Shown here: in pieces, positions 33,530 through 43,659 of the stretch
Position numbering within the stretch: position 1 is the stretch's first letter
How the letters are laid out: each line of letters starts with the position of its first letter
Assembly (NCBI GenBank): GCA_038146785.1
Contig: JAYQSI010000017.1
Location: 248,001-312,000, forward strand
DNA length: 64,000 bases
DNA from: VMDJ01 sp038146785
GTDB taxonomy: Bacteria > Pseudomonadota > Gammaproteobacteria > Chromatiales > Chromatiaceae
Direction of reading: 5' to 3'
The notes under the pieces: model-generated
Told to the model about the DNA's origin: nothing
The model's input: only the letters and a program-made list of their open reading frames with translations
The model's database searches: none
Made by a program: the position numbers and the translations under genes

Positions 33530-35938
33530 CTAGCTTTTAGAGCTTTTAGACGCTTTTGGCGCATCTTTGACCTCTTCAGCGTCAACTCGAGGAGTTGGCT
33601 GCATGGTTAACGCCACTTCTAACACCTCATCGATCCACTGGACCGGACGAATCTCAAGACCTTCTTTGATGTTATCTGGCATCTCAACCAAATCACGTTC
33701 GTTATCTTTTGGAATTAAAACAGTCTTAATGCCGCCTCGAAGTGCCGCCAATAATTTCTCTTTTAATCCACCAATCGGAAGCACCTCACCGCGCAAGGTA
33801 ATCTCACCCGTCATCGCAACATCCGCACGCACTGGAATATTGGTTAGCGCCGAGACCAAAGCAGTACACATACCGATACCGGCACTTGGACCATCTTTTG
33901 GTGTAGCACCCTCTGGTACGTGAATATGCACATCCAACTTCTCGTAAAAGTCTTCATTCAAGCCCAATGCTTGAGAGCGACTTCTTACAACAGTCATTGC
34001 CGCTTGGATGGACTCTTTCATCACATCGCCCAACTGGCCCGTATGGGTTAAACGACCTTTACCTGGGGCTAAGCCTGTTTCGATACGTAGCAACTCGCCA
34101 CCTACCTCAGTCCATGCCAAACCAGTTACCTGACCAATCTGATCTTCTTCATCTGCTAAGCCATAACGGAAACGCTTAACACCTAAGTATTCCTCAAGCT
34201 CTTTAGCTGAGACTTTGATTTTTGGCTTCTTCTTAGCTGTGCTCATCAAGATATTCTTGACGACCTTGCGGCAAATCTTCGATACATCACGCTCTAAGCC
34301 ACGCACACCCGCCTCGCGAGTGTAAAAACGCACGATATCTCGTAAAGCATCTTCAGTGATTGTCAGCTCACCATCCTGCAAACCGTTATTTTCAATCTGC
34401 TTAGGCACTAAGTAGTTTTGAGCAATACTTACCTTCTCATCTTCGGTGTAGCCCGACAGACGAATCACTTCCATACGATCCAATAAAGGACCTGGAATAT
34501 TCATACTGTTCGAAGTCGCCACAAACATGATGTCGGATAAATCAAAATCCACCTCAAGATAGTGATCTTGGAAGGTGTGATTTTGCTCAGGGTCAAGAAC
34601 CTCAAGTAACGCTGATGCTGGATCACCGCGGAAGTCCATTGCCATCTTGTCTATCTCATCAAGCAAGAACAACGGATTGCGTGTACCAACCTTAGTCAAG
34701 CTCTGCACAATCTTGCCTGGCATCGCGCCAATATAGGTCTTACGGTGACCACGAATTTCAGCTTCATCACGCACGCCGCCAAGCGCCATGCGCACAAACT
34801 TGCGGTTAGTCGCCTTAGCGATTGACTGACCCAATGAGGTTTTACCCACACCAGGAGGACCTACCAAGCACAAGATTGGACCTTTCAGCTTTCGAACACG
34901 TTGTTGAACAGCCAAATATTCCAAGATGCGTTCTTTAACTTTTTCTAAACCAAAGTGATCCGCATCTAACACTTCCTCTGCTTTAGGAATGTCATTACGA
35001 ACTTTGGTTTTCTTTTTCCAAGGCACGCCAACTAAAGCGTCAATGTAGTTACGCACCACCGTCGCTTCTGCAGACATTGGTGACATCAACTTGAGCTTAT
35101 TCAACTCAGCAGTTGCTTTGGTCTTTGCCTCTTTGGACATACCCGCCTTTTCGATCTTGGCGGTCAGTTCTTCAATTTCGTTTGGTGCATCTTCCAACTC
35201 ACCCAGTTCTTTCTGGATAGCCTTCATTTGCTCATTGAGATAGTACTCGCGCTGGTTCTTTTCCATCTGACGCTTTACGCGACCACGAATACGTTTCTCC
35301 ATTTGCAGAATATCGTTCTCGCCTTCCATTAAGCTCATAAGATGCTCAAGACGCTCACGCACATTGATCATTTCAAGGACGTGCTGCTTTTCTTCAAGCT
35401 TAAGGGCCATGTGAGCAGCCATGGTGTCAGCTAAACGTGAACCTTCATCGATACTTGCCAGTGAGGTCAAAACCTCAGGTGGCACTTTCTTGTTGAGTTT
35501 CACATATTGATCAAAAAGATCAGTCGCCGAGCGCATCAAGATTTCCATCTCGCGCTCTGGAAGCTCTTCATTTTCATCTTGCGCTTCGATCTCAGCGGTA
35601 AAGAACTCTTCACCATCAAGAAACTTTTTCAAACGCGCACGCTTTGACCCTTCGACCAACACCTTCACCGTGCCGTCAGGCAGCTTTAGTAGTTGAAGAA
35701 TGCTCGCCAAAGTACCTACTTCATAAAGGTCTTTCTCAGCTGGCTCATCGATATCAGCACTACGCTGCGCCGAAAGAAGAATCTGTTTGTTATCAGCCAT
35801 TGCAGCATCAAGCGCTTTAATCGACTTATCTCGACCGACAAAAAGCGGAATGACCATATAGGGATAAACAACCACATCACGCAGCGGCAACACCGGTACA
35901 ACTAAAGGTTGGGTATCTGGATTCACTTCTTGTCCCAT
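33530..35938 (-). CDS. lon: ATP-dependent protease Lon
   Basis: 802 residues. Degrades damaged and specific regulatory proteins in the cytoplasm. The N-terminal substrate-binding domain begins VVPVLPLRDVVVYPYM. The AAA+ module has Walker A GPPGVGKTS near residue 355 and Walker B FLLDEIDK. The C-terminal protease domain has the Ser-Lys dyad in PKDGPSAGIGM and LKEKLLAALRGG. Its length fits the family. It lies between clpX and hupB with terminators on both sides. Confidence 0.97.
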   Translation of the reverse strand: MGQEVNPDTQPLVVPVLPLRDVVVYPYMVIPLFVGRDKSIKALDAAMADNKQILLSAQRSADIDEPAEKDLYEVGTLASILQLLKLPDGTVKVLVEGSKRARLKKFLDGEEFFTAEIEAQDENEELPEREMEILMRSATDLFDQYVKLNKKVPPEVLTSLASIDEGSRLADTMAAHMALKLEEKQHVLEMINVRERLEHLMSLMEGENDILQMEKRIRGRVKRQMEKNQREYYLNEQMKAIQKELGELEDAPNEIEELTAKIEKAGMSKEAKTKATAELNKLKLMSPMSAEATVVRNYIDALVGVPWKKKTKVRNDIPKAEEVLDADHFGLEKVKERILEYLAVQQRVRKLKGPILCLVGPPGVGKTSLGQSIAKATNRKFVRMALGGVRDEAEIRGHRKTYIGAMPGKIVQSLTKVGTRNPLFLLDEIDKMAMDFRGDPASALLEVLDPEQNHTFQDHYLEVDFDLSDIMFVATSNSMNIPGPLLDRMEVIRLSGYTEDEKVSIAQNYLVPKQIENNGLQDGELTITEDALRDIVRFYTREAGVRGLERDVSKICRKVVKNILMSTAKKKPKIKVSAKELEEYLGVKRFRYGLADEEDQIGQVTGLAWTEVGGELLRIETGLAPGKGRLTHTGQLGDVMKESIQAAMTVVRSRSQALGLNEDFYEKLDVHIHVPEGATPKDGPSAGIGMCTALVSALTNIPVRADVAMTGEITLRGEVLPIGGLKEKLLAALRGGIKTVLIPKDNERDLVEMPDNIKEGLEIRPVQWIDEVLEVALTMQPTPRVDAEEVKDAPKASKSSKS

Positions 35939-36023
35939 CGGGATCTCCTAAATATTGTTGCCACTGTCATGAATGGCTTTTTAATCATCTTGGGGCAGAA
36001 ATCATTTTTTCAAGCCTAAGACG

Positions 36024-36047
36024 AAAAATGCCCGGTCAGGCCGGGCA
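36024..36047 (-). terminator. Rho-independent terminator of clpX
   Basis: TGCCCGG (36029-36035) pairs with CCGGGCA (36041-36047) across TCAGG; on the minus strand the stem is followed by T-rich sequence. Confidence 0.85.
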
Positions 36048-36053
36048 CTTGGA

Positions 36054-37331
36054 TTAATTTTCAGACGCTGCCTTCGGGCGTTCTGCATTCTCGTAAATGA
36101 CCAATGGGTCTGATTCTCCACGGATCACACTGCCATCAACCACGACCTTACTGACGTTATCCTGAGATGGTAAGTCATACATGGTGTCTAACAAGGTTTG
36201 TTCTAGAATTGTGCGTAATCCACGAGCACCGGTTTTACGGGCGATCGCTTTTTTAGCCACTTCAGATAGCGCGTCTTCACGAATATCGAGACCTGCATCT
36301 TCCATTTCAAACAAGCGCTGGTATTGCTTAACCAAGGCATTCTTTGGCTCGGTCAAAATACGAATCAACGCTTCCTCATCAAGTTCCTCGAGCGTTGCAA
36401 CAACAGGCAAACGACCAACAAACTCAGGAATCAAGCCGTAGGAGATTAAATCCTCAGCTTCAAGGTCCAAGAAAATCTGACCCACATTACGCGTGTCATC
36501 TTTGCTTCTGACTTCAGCGCCAAAACCAATGCCGCCTTTTTCTGAGCGGTTACGGATAACTTTATCTAATCCAGCGAATGCGCCACCGACGATAAACAGG
36601 ATGTTAGAGGTATCGACCTGTAAGAATTCCTGCTGTGGATGCTTACGACCACCTTGAGGAGGCACAGAAGCAACCGTACCTTCAATGAGCTTCAGCAAGG
36701 CTTGTTGTACACCCTCACCTGAAACGTCACGTGTAATAGATGGGTTATCTGACTTGCGAGAAATCTTGTCGATCTCATCGATGTACACAATGCCTGTCTG
36801 GGCTTTTTCTACATCGTAATCACACTTCTGCAAGAGCTTCTGAATAATGTTCTCAACGTCTTCACCCACATAGCCCGCTTCGGTCAAAGTGGTTGCATCT
36901 GCAATGGTGAAAGGAACGTTTAAAAGACGCGCCAGCGTCTCAGCCAATAAGGTCTTACCGGAACCTGTAGGACCGATTAGCAAAATATTACTTTTCGAAA
37001 TCTCGACTTCGTCTTTTCCTTTAGACGCACGCAGACGTTTGTAATGGTTATATACCGCAACAGAAAGAACGCGCTTTGCACGAGCCTGACCAATAACGTA
37101 TTCATCGAGGGCTGCATTTAGCTCATGTGGCTTTGGCAATGCATCACCATCATCCGAGCTGCTCTCTTGCATCTCTTCACGAATAATGTCGTTACATAGC
37201 TCTACGCATTCATCACAAATAAAAACTGAAGGGCCCGCAATCAGCTTACGAACTTCATGCTGGCTCTTGCCGCAAAATGAGCAGTACAGCAATTTGCCGT
37301 CATCGTTTTTATCGTCTTTCTTATCACTCAT
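36054..37331 (-). CDS. clpX: ATP-dependent Clp protease ATP-binding subunit ClpX
   Basis: 425 residues. AAA+ unfoldase that feeds substrates to ClpP. The zinc-binding N-domain has C17, C20, C39 and C42. Walker A is GPTGSGKT near residue 120, Walker B is VYIDEIDK, and the pore loop is GYVGEDVE. The RKTGARGLRTILE sensor-2 region lies near residue 370. clpP lies 145 bases upstream on the same strand, so the two may share or partly share transcripts. Confidence 0.97.
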   Translation of the reverse strand: MSDKKDDKNDDGKLLYCSFCGKSQHEVRKLIAGPSVFICDECVELCNDIIREEMQESSSDDGDALPKPHELNAALDEYVIGQARAKRVLSVAVYNHYKRLRASKGKDEVEISKSNILLIGPTGSGKTLLAETLARLLNVPFTIADATTLTEAGYVGEDVENIIQKLLQKCDYDVEKAQTGIVYIDEIDKISRKSDNPSITRDVSGEGVQQALLKLIEGTVASVPPQGGRKHPQQEFLQVDTSNILFIVGGAFAGLDKVIRNRSEKGGIGFGAEVRSKDDTRNVGQIFLDLEAEDLISYGLIPEFVGRLPVVATLEELDEEALIRILTEPKNALVKQYQRLFEMEDAGLDIREDALSEVAKKAIARKTGARGLRTILEQTLLDTMYDLPSQDNVSKVVVDGSVIRGESDPLVIYENAERPKAASEN

Positions 37332-37476
37332 ACATGAAACCTCTAAAGGGGCGATATGCCTAGATCTATCGACCTAAAACAAAATGCCTAAACTGCATAA
37401 TACCCTTAGATTAGGTAGGAACAAGTCACGAAAACCTGCGGTATTACCCATGAATTTGGGCAAATCGCTCAAAAAA

Positions 37477-38097
37477 TTAGCTGTTTTCTTTATTACGCTT
37501 TCCAACAACTTCGTCAATGAGGCCGTAAGTCACTGAATCTTGGGCACTCATGAAGTTGTCGCGATCGGTATCGTGCTTAATCTTTTCGAGATCTTGTCCT
37601 GAATGATCCGCCAAAATTTTGTTCAATTTTTCACGAATCAATAGGATTTCTTTGGCGTGAATCTCAAAATCACTTGCTTGGCCCTGAAAACCACCCAATG
37701 GCTGGTGGATCATCACACGAGAATTTGGCAATGCAAAACGCTTACCCTTTTCACCCGCTGCCAACAAAACTGCACCCATACTCGCCGCCTGGCCGATACA
37801 CATGGTGCTCACATTTGGCTTAATAAATTGCATGGTGTCGTAGATCGCCAAACCAGCGGTTACAGAACCACCTGGTGAGTTGATATACAAATGAATGTCT
37901 TTATCAGGATTCTCAGATTCCAAGAACAACAACTGGGCAACAATTAAGTTAGCCATGTGGTCTTCGACTTGACCGACACAAAAGATAACGCGCTCTTTTA
38001 ACAGGCGTGAATAAATGTCGTAAGAACGCTCGCCACGTGACGATTGTTCAATGACCATTGGGATCAAACCCAAATTTTGCGTATCCAGTGCTGACAT
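37477..38097 (-). CDS. clpP: ATP-dependent Clp protease proteolytic subunit
   Basis: 206 residues from ATG 38097. The serine peptidase triad is visible: serine in GQAASMGAVLL, histidine in SRVMIHQPLGG and aspartate in KHDTDRDNFM. The alternative GTG at 38103 lies too close to the ribosome-binding site GAGAG. It stands between tig and clpX, the classic tig-clpP-clpX-lon order. Confidence 0.97.
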   Translation of the reverse strand: MSALDTQNLGLIPMVIEQSSRGERSYDIYSRLLKERVIFCVGQVEDHMANLIVAQLLFLESENPDKDIHLYINSPGGSVTAGLAIYDTMQFIKPNVSTMCIGQAASMGAVLLAAGEKGKRFALPNSRVMIHQPLGGFQGQASDFEIHAKEILLIREKLNKILADHSGQDLEKIKHDTDRDNFMSAQDSVTYGLIDEVVGKRNKENS

Positions 38098-38154
38098 AGC
38101 CACTCTCTCTTTATTTTTAGAAGTTATCTGAAATCGGCAGCGCTCTGAAAGAAC

Positions 38155-39456
38155 TTACTGACCAGGATTCATCACTTCTGAGAAAGTACGCGATTCTTCA
38201 GCAACATCCAACTGGGAAACCACCCAATCGTTAACCTTATTTTCCAAAACAAGGTTCTCAAGCATTGAGCGCTGCTGCTCATTATTCATGTAGAAATCGA
38301 TGACTTCCTGAGGATCCTCATAAGAACCCGACATCTTGGTGATAGTGTCACGCACTTCATCTTCAGTCGCTTTCAACTCTTGACCATCGATAATCTCAGC
38401 TACCAAAAGGCCTAAATGAACGCGTGTCTTTGCTTGTTCTTCGAAGATTGAAGCCGGCAAATCAACCGATACCTGCTGACCACGCTGAGCCATCTCTTGA
38501 ATAGCTTGTTGCTTCATGCGCTCAGCTTCTTGAGTAACCATCGACTTAGGAATGTCTAGCTCATTTGATTCACGAAGAATCTTCATAGATTCGTCTTTCA
38601 ACATACCCTGAAGTTTTTGCTCAAGTTCAGCCTTCATATTTGAAGAGACCTCTGCACGCAATGCAGCTTCAGTACCTTCTTTAACACCGAACTCTTTACA
38701 GAACTCTTCATCAATCTCAGGAAGTTTTGGCTCAGCAACTTTAGAAACCTTCACTTCAAATGTTGCTGGCTTACCCGCCAAGTTTTCAGCACGGTAATCT
38801 TCTGGGAAGTTAACTTCGAAAGAACGCTCATCACCAGCACTTGCGCCTAGCAAAGCGGCTTCGAAACCTTCGATCATTGAACCTGAACCTAATACAAGAG
38901 GAACGTTCTCAGCTGAACCACCATCAAATGCTTCACCATCGATGAAACCTTTGAAGTCGATATGTACTTGATCGCCATCTTGAGCTGCGCGCTCAACATC
39001 ACTGAAAGTCGTACGCTGCTCACGCAACTTGTTGATCATGTCGTCAACGTCAGCATCAGTAACTTCAGCAGTCACCTTGGTGATTGACTTGCCTTTCATG
39101 TCAGCAAGTTCAATTTTAGGCATTACCTCAAAGGTAGCGGTATAGCTAAAACCACCCTCTTCAGTTGCATCACGGAATTCGATGCTAGGGTCACCAACGG
39201 GCATCACTTTCTTTTCAGATAGTGCTTCGTAATACGTTTCTTGAATCAATGCGCCGTAGACATCGTGACGAACTGCTTCACCGTACTGCTGCTTAACAAC
39301 ACGTAGCGGTGCCTTACCAGGACGGAAACCGTTCATCTTGACGGTCTTAGCAACCTCGGCCAGTTTTTTATCAACGGCTTCGTTAACACGATCCGCTGGC
39401 AGATCAACCAACAGACGCTTTTCTAAACCTTCGCCAGACTCAACAGAAACTTGCAT
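38155..39456 (-). CDS. tig: Trigger factor
   Basis: 433 residues. Ribosome-associated chaperone with peptidyl-prolyl isomerase activity. The ribosome-binding signature is FRPGKAPLRVVKQQYG near residue 44. The FKBP-like domain is at about 150-240 (GDQVHIDFKGFIDGEAFDGG), and the long C-terminal helical domain ends with the acidic/methionine-containing MNPGQ. It lies downstream of tRNA-Leu. Confidence 0.96.
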   Translation of the reverse strand: MQVSVESGEGLEKRLLVDLPADRVNEAVDKKLAEVAKTVKMNGFRPGKAPLRVVKQQYGEAVRHDVYGALIQETYYEALSEKKVMPVGDPSIEFRDATEEGGFSYTATFEVMPKIELADMKGKSITKVTAEVTDADVDDMINKLREQRTTFSDVERAAQDGDQVHIDFKGFIDGEAFDGGSAENVPLVLGSGSMIEGFEAALLGASAGDERSFEVNFPEDYRAENLAGKPATFEVKVSKVAEPKLPEIDEEFCKEFGVKEGTEAALRAEVSSNMKAELEQKLQGMLKDESMKILRESNELDIPKSMVTQEAERMKQQAIQEMAQRGQQVSVDLPASIFEEQAKTRVHLGLLVAEIIDGQELKATEDEVRDTITKMSGSYEDPQEVIDFYMNNEQQRSMLENLVLENKVNDWVVSQLDVAEESRTFSEVMNPGQ

Positions 39457-39503
39457 GAAACATACTCCGACAGCACTTGCCGTCTTGAAACTTTATTCAA
39501 CTT

Positions 39504-39532
39504 GGAAAAACCCGCCCAAGGGATACTTGGGC
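39504..39532 (-). terminator. Rho-independent terminator after tRNA-Leu
   Basis: GCCCAAG (39514-39520) and CTTGGGC (39526-39532) form a 7-bp stem with a five-base loop; on the minus strand GGG and then T5 follow. It separates tRNA-Leu from tig. Confidence 0.75.
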
Positions 39533-39547
39533 ACGTTCTTATATGAA

Positions 39548-39631
<84 letters not shown>

Positions 39632-39751
39632 AAAACCGTGTTTTCGGGTGTCCTACCCGAATTAGGCGGCGCATTCTAGCGCGATGAATGGCCTGCTGTT
39701 AACCCTGTTTTCACAGTTTTTTAGGTAGAATGTGATCACTTTCAAGGTTAT

Positions 39752-40648
39752 TTGGCTAAAAACACCAAAATGCGAGCTTTTTTCCTCTTCATCGGCCTCA
39801 TCCTGCTCGCCCTTTTTTTAAGTGCCGCAGTCAACTACCCGCTTTTCAGTCTGGTTCAAGAAAGCATCAACAAGGGCCCCGAAAAGCTCATCACGATTGT
39901 CGGAAAGCTGTTTGCCATACCAGGCTTCATCTGGATTTTGTATCGTCTCAACATCGCGAATAAACGCGATCTGGGTTATCAGTTAAGCAAACCCGCGTTT
40001 CTAGCTGAATTATTGCGTGGACTCGGAATGGGTCTTGCGCTGCTTGGATTGCTCGCTGTTGTATTGAGCTTCCTCGAAATTCGTCCAGTCCGCAGCTGGG
40101 ATGTGATCGCGCCTGAACTTGGCAAAATCGTACTCGTCGCCTTGATCACAGGTTTAATCATTGGCTTTATCGAAGAAACCTTCTTCCGTGGCGGGCTGTT
40201 TGCCGGCATTCGACAATCACACGGCTTTTGGACAACTGCCATTTTGTCGAGTTTGTTTTATGCCTGGATGCACTTCATTAACCCACCGGCATTACCGGCC
40301 GGAGAATCAGCAAGCTTTGCGAATAGCTTTTGGATTTTGAGCCATACCTTTGACGATTACGCTAAAGGCGGAATCTGGGATGGCTTTATCGCCTTGTTCT
40401 TACTTGGGATGTACCTTGCGTTGATTCGTGAGCGCACAGGCAACATCGCTTATGTCATTGGCGTTCACGCAGGCATGGTGGCTGTCATCAAAGGCTTTAA
40501 AGACATCGCCCCCACTAATCACAGCAGCGATCTGATCTGGCTAATCAGCGATTATGATCGAACAATTGGTCTGCTATCTGCAGCCGGCATGGCAATTCAC
40601 CTTATCGTGACTTACTACACGTGGAGAAAGCCAAAGACGGCTAGTTAA
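39752..40648 (+). CDS. CPBP-family intramembrane metalloprotease
   Basis: 298-residue membrane protein with about eight hydrophobic segments. The CPBP (Abi/CAAX) motifs are EETFFRGG near residue 144, FYAWMHF near 170 and GVHAGMV near 238, which supply the glutamates and histidines of the active site. Substrates in bacteria are mostly unknown. TTG 39752 is taken as start because AAGG lies just upstream; ATG 39770 has none. It overlaps the convergent acyl-CoA ligase gene by eight bases. Confidence 0.85.
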   Translation: MAKNTKMRAFFLFIGLILLALFLSAAVNYPLFSLVQESINKGPEKLITIVGKLFAIPGFIWILYRLNIANKRDLGYQLSKPAFLAELLRGLGMGLALLGLLAVVLSFLEIRPVRSWDVIAPELGKIVLVALITGLIIGFIEETFFRGGLFAGIRQSHGFWTTAILSSLFYAWMHFINPPALPAGESASFANSFWILSHTFDDYAKGGIWDGFIALFLLGMYLALIRERTGNIAYVIGVHAGMVAVIKGFKDIAPTNHSSDLIWLISDYDRTIGLLSAAGMAIHLIVTYYTWRKPKTAS

Positions 40649-42182
40649 TGCCGCGCTCTACCTCACCTTCTTTACGCAGCTCGCGCTTAAGGATTTTGCC
40701 ACTCGCATTCTTGGGCAGCCCATCTCTAATCTCGACACGTCTTGGCAGTTGATGCTGACCTAATCGCTCTTTACAGAACTGTTTAATCTCAGCTTCTGTT
40801 AACGAATGACCTTCAGCTGGAACCACATAAGCAACCACGATTTCACCGTGTGATGCATGCGGTTGACCCACAACAGCAGCTTCTAAAACAGCCTCATGCT
40901 GATGCAACACTTCCTCGATCTGACGCGGGTACACATTCATACCATTCACAATGATCATGTCTTTGATGCGGTCAACCATGAAGATATAGCCATCCTCATC
41001 GATGTAACCCAAGTCACCGGTACGTAGCCATTCGCCAAAGAACGTCTCAGCAGTGGCTTCTGGTAACTCCCAGTAACCTTTCATGACATTCGGACCTGCG
41101 ACACAGATCTCCCCCATCTCGCCGGTAGCAACTTCTTGTCCTTCAAGATCACGGATAGTCATGCGCACATTAGGCACCGGCAAACCGACAGATCCCGCTT
41201 TACGCTCACCATCAAAGGGGTTCACACAAGTCACAGGTGAACACTCCGTTGGACCATCGCCCTCTAAGACTGGAATGCCGTATCGCGATTCAAACGACTT
41301 GAGCAACTCAACCGGCATGGCCGCACCACCCGCTACGCCAAATCGAATCGTTTTAAATTTTGCCGCTTGCTCATCAGGTAGGCGGTTAACAACCGCATAC
41401 ATCGAAGGAACACCTAAGAAGATCGTAGCCCCACTCGCTGCAATCATGTCGCTCACTAAGGCCGGATCAAACTTCGGCACAGGCGTTATCGACAACCCAT
41501 GCAAACACGGCGTGAGAATGCCAACAGTCGCTGCAAAAGAATGAAACATCGGCAATACAACGAGCAGTCGATCCTTACCTGGCTGCAATCCCAGTGCTTG
41601 CTTAACACTGTGCGTATTAGAGACAAGGTTGTGATGAGTCAGCATCGCACCTTTAGGATTACCGGTCGTGCCAGAGGTATACAGAATTGCCGCAACATCT
41701 TCTTCAGGATTCAAACTTAAAGAAGGCGCAGCAGCCTCTACTGAAAGCCAATCTGCAAAACTGTCAGCTTGAATTTCAGGATGAGCATCACCAATCACAG
41801 CTGTTGCTTTCAAGCCTTCTAATTGGCCTTTAACGGCCACCGCCTTTTCGGTCATCGCTGCGTGATAAATAAATGCACTGATCTTGGCATTACCCAAGAC
41901 ATACGCCACCTCATCAACGCCAATGAGTAAATTAACTGGCACCACAACACATCCCGCTTTTTGAATGCCGAGGTATGCCTGAACAAAGGTTTTATCGTTG
42001 ATCGCATACAGCGCCACGCGATCTCCTTGCTGCAATCCACGTGCATGTAAGGCGGCCGCGACTCGATCAGAATCTTGATCAAGCTGCGCAAAGGTCAATG
42101 GAGATTCAGGATGCCAAACGATGGTTTGGTCGGGATGCTGCTTAGCTGCAGCACGAAAAGCTTCAGGGATAGACTGTGACAT
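40641..42182 (-). CDS. Acyl-CoA ligase (AMP-binding adenylating enzyme)
   Basis: 513 residues, ANL superfamily. The P-loop motif is YTSGTTGNPKGAMLTH near residue 168. Also present are EGDGPTECSP (A5), RTGDLGYIDEDGYIFMVDR (A7/A8) and the catalytic lysine near the end in LPKNASGKILKREL. The family activates carboxylic acids as acyl-AMP and transfers them to CoA; a fatty acid is the likely substrate, but aromatic acids cannot be ruled out. It appears monocistronic. Confidence 0.87.
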   Translation of the reverse strand: MSQSIPEAFRAAAKQHPDQTIVWHPESPLTFAQLDQDSDRVAAALHARGLQQGDRVALYAINDKTFVQAYLGIQKAGCVVVPVNLLIGVDEVAYVLGNAKISAFIYHAAMTEKAVAVKGQLEGLKATAVIGDAHPEIQADSFADWLSVEAAAPSLSLNPEEDVAAILYTSGTTGNPKGAMLTHHNLVSNTHSVKQALGLQPGKDRLLVVLPMFHSFAATVGILTPCLHGLSITPVPKFDPALVSDMIAASGATIFLGVPSMYAVVNRLPDEQAAKFKTIRFGVAGGAAMPVELLKSFESRYGIPVLEGDGPTECSPVTCVNPFDGERKAGSVGLPVPNVRMTIRDLEGQEVATGEMGEICVAGPNVMKGYWELPEATAETFFGEWLRTGDLGYIDEDGYIFMVDRIKDMIIVNGMNVYPRQIEEVLHQHEAVLEAAVVGQPHASHGEIVVAYVVPAEGHSLTEAEIKQFCKERLGQHQLPRRVEIRDGLPKNASGKILKRELRKEGEVERGIN

Positions 42183-42241
42183 TGTTCTTCTACTCGTTCG
42201 TCAATCAATAACAACCGAGTATACGAGAGTCACCCTAGGGT

Positions 42242-43609
42242 TCAAATGGCACGTGAGAATCGGTGCTGAGCTTCAGGCAAATACCTATCGAACACCATAC
42301 ATATATTCCGAATGAGTAGTCGCCCAGGCCGAGTCACCTGCAATCCATCGCCTGATATCACCAATAGCCCATCTTTTTGCATTTGATCGAGCGCAATCAA
42401 TTCATTCGCAAAATAATCACTACTTTGAATGTGCCAAGCTTGATCTATCTGTTTGAAGTTAAGCGCAAACTGACAAATCAGCTGTGTAATGACATCCTGA
42501 CGAATCAAATCATCACGATTCAGTACCAACCCTCGCTCAATCGGCAAGGTGTTCTTTTCGATTGCAGCGTAATACTCATCCAGTGTTTTCACATTCTGTG
42601 AAAAGGTATTTCCCACATTACCAATCGACGACACCCCAAACGCCAACAAGTCACAGTGCGCATGCGTTGTGTAACCCTGAAAATTTCGATGCAGATGCCC
42701 TTCTTTCTGCGCAAGCGCTAACTCATCGCCTGGTAAGGCAAAGTGATCCATACCAATATAGACATAACCTGCCGCCTGCAATTTCTCACCTGCCTTATGC
42801 ATGATCTCCAATTTTTCTGCAGAACTGGGTAAGTCTGCTTCATTGATACGACGCTGCGGCTTAAATCGGGTTGGCATATGCGCATAGTTAAAGACCGACA
42901 AGCGATCAGGTCGCGCTTCAATCACTTTTTCGAGCGTTTTCTCGAATGACACCCATGATTGATGCGGCAACCCATAAATCAAATCCAAGCTGACTGACTT
43001 AAAACCAAGCTCTCGGGCCTGCTGCATCACGCCAAAGGTCAATTCCGCAGATTGCACACGATTTACCGCTATTTGCACTCGCTCATCGAGATCCTGTAGA
43101 CCCAAGCTCAATCGATTAAAGCCGATCTCTCGCAATGTTCTCAACGTCGTTGACGACACCTCTCGCGGATCAATCTCGATCGAGTACTGACCCTCGTCGT
43201 TATCCAACACATTGAATAACGATTTCGTTCGACTCATGAGCCAAACCATCTGTTCATCGGACAAAAACGTCGGCGTACCACCACCCCAATGCAATTGTTC
43301 GACGGGACGCTGCCAATCAAGCAAGTTCGCTTGCATGATCATCTCTTGCTCAAGCGCTTTTAAATAAGGCTCCGTCTTTGAACGGTCTTTAGTCGCAATC
43401 TTGTTACACGCACAGTAAAAGCACACCGTGTCGCAAAAAGGTATATGGAAGTACAAGGACAACGCTTTGCTATGACCCTCTGCCTTGAGAAGATCACGCG
43501 TCGTGAACTCGTTATGAAATTCAACCGCTGTTGGATAGCTGGTATATCGCGGACCTGCGCGGTCGTAGCGATTGATTAACTCTTGGTCAAAAACAAAATT
43601 ATCCGTCAT
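42242..43609 (-). CDS. hemN: Oxygen-independent coproporphyrinogen III oxidase
   Basis: 455-residue radical-SAM enzyme of anaerobic haem synthesis. The [4Fe-4S] motif is CDTVCFYC near residues 59-66, preceded by GPRYTSYPTA and followed by LHWGGGTPTFL and IGMDHFALPGDEL, which distinguish HemN from HemW. The ATG at 43609 has no ribosome-binding site. An Fnr-type box at 43646-43659 with a well-placed -10 predicts anaerobic induction and a leader of only about two bases. Confidence 0.95.
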   Translation of the reverse strand: MTDNFVFDQELINRYDRAGPRYTSYPTAVEFHNEFTTRDLLKAEGHSKALSLYFHIPFCDTVCFYCACNKIATKDRSKTEPYLKALEQEMIMQANLLDWQRPVEQLHWGGGTPTFLSDEQMVWLMSRTKSLFNVLDNDEGQYSIEIDPREVSSTTLRTLREIGFNRLSLGLQDLDERVQIAVNRVQSAELTFGVMQQARELGFKSVSLDLIYGLPHQSWVSFEKTLEKVIEARPDRLSVFNYAHMPTRFKPQRRINEADLPSSAEKLEIMHKAGEKLQAAGYVYIGMDHFALPGDELALAQKEGHLHRNFQGYTTHAHCDLLAFGVSSIGNVGNTFSQNVKTLDEYYAAIEKNTLPIERGLVLNRDDLIRQDVITQLICQFALNFKQIDQAWHIQSSDYFANELIALDQMQKDGLLVISGDGLQVTRPGRLLIRNICMVFDRYLPEAQHRFSRAI

Positions 43610-43617
43610 GCAGCAGC

Positions 43618-43659
43618 ATTCTAGAGAGCGCTACTGAGATCTTCCCTGACGCAGGTCAA
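43618..43659 (-). promoter_or_regulatory. Candidate Fnr/Anr class II promoter of hemN
   Basis: On the minus strand TTGACctgcGTCAG (43659-43646) is 7 of 10 conserved positions from TTGAT-N4-ATCAA. Exactly 29 bases separate its centre from TAGAAT (43623-43618), so the box is at -41.5 if TAGAAT is the -10. The predicted start is about 43611. The box overlaps the prmB stop codon. Confidence 0.5.

Noticed and set aside
32841..39532. Two hairpins with CCCAAG stems (32.8 and 39.5 kb) as a dispersed repeat family
   Set aside because: They share only the short stem; sequence around them differs and each serves as a tRNA terminator.
41083..41544. 153-codon plus-strand frame inside the acyl-CoA ligase gene
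   Set aside because: Antisense shadow of a strongly conserved coding sequence with no independent support.
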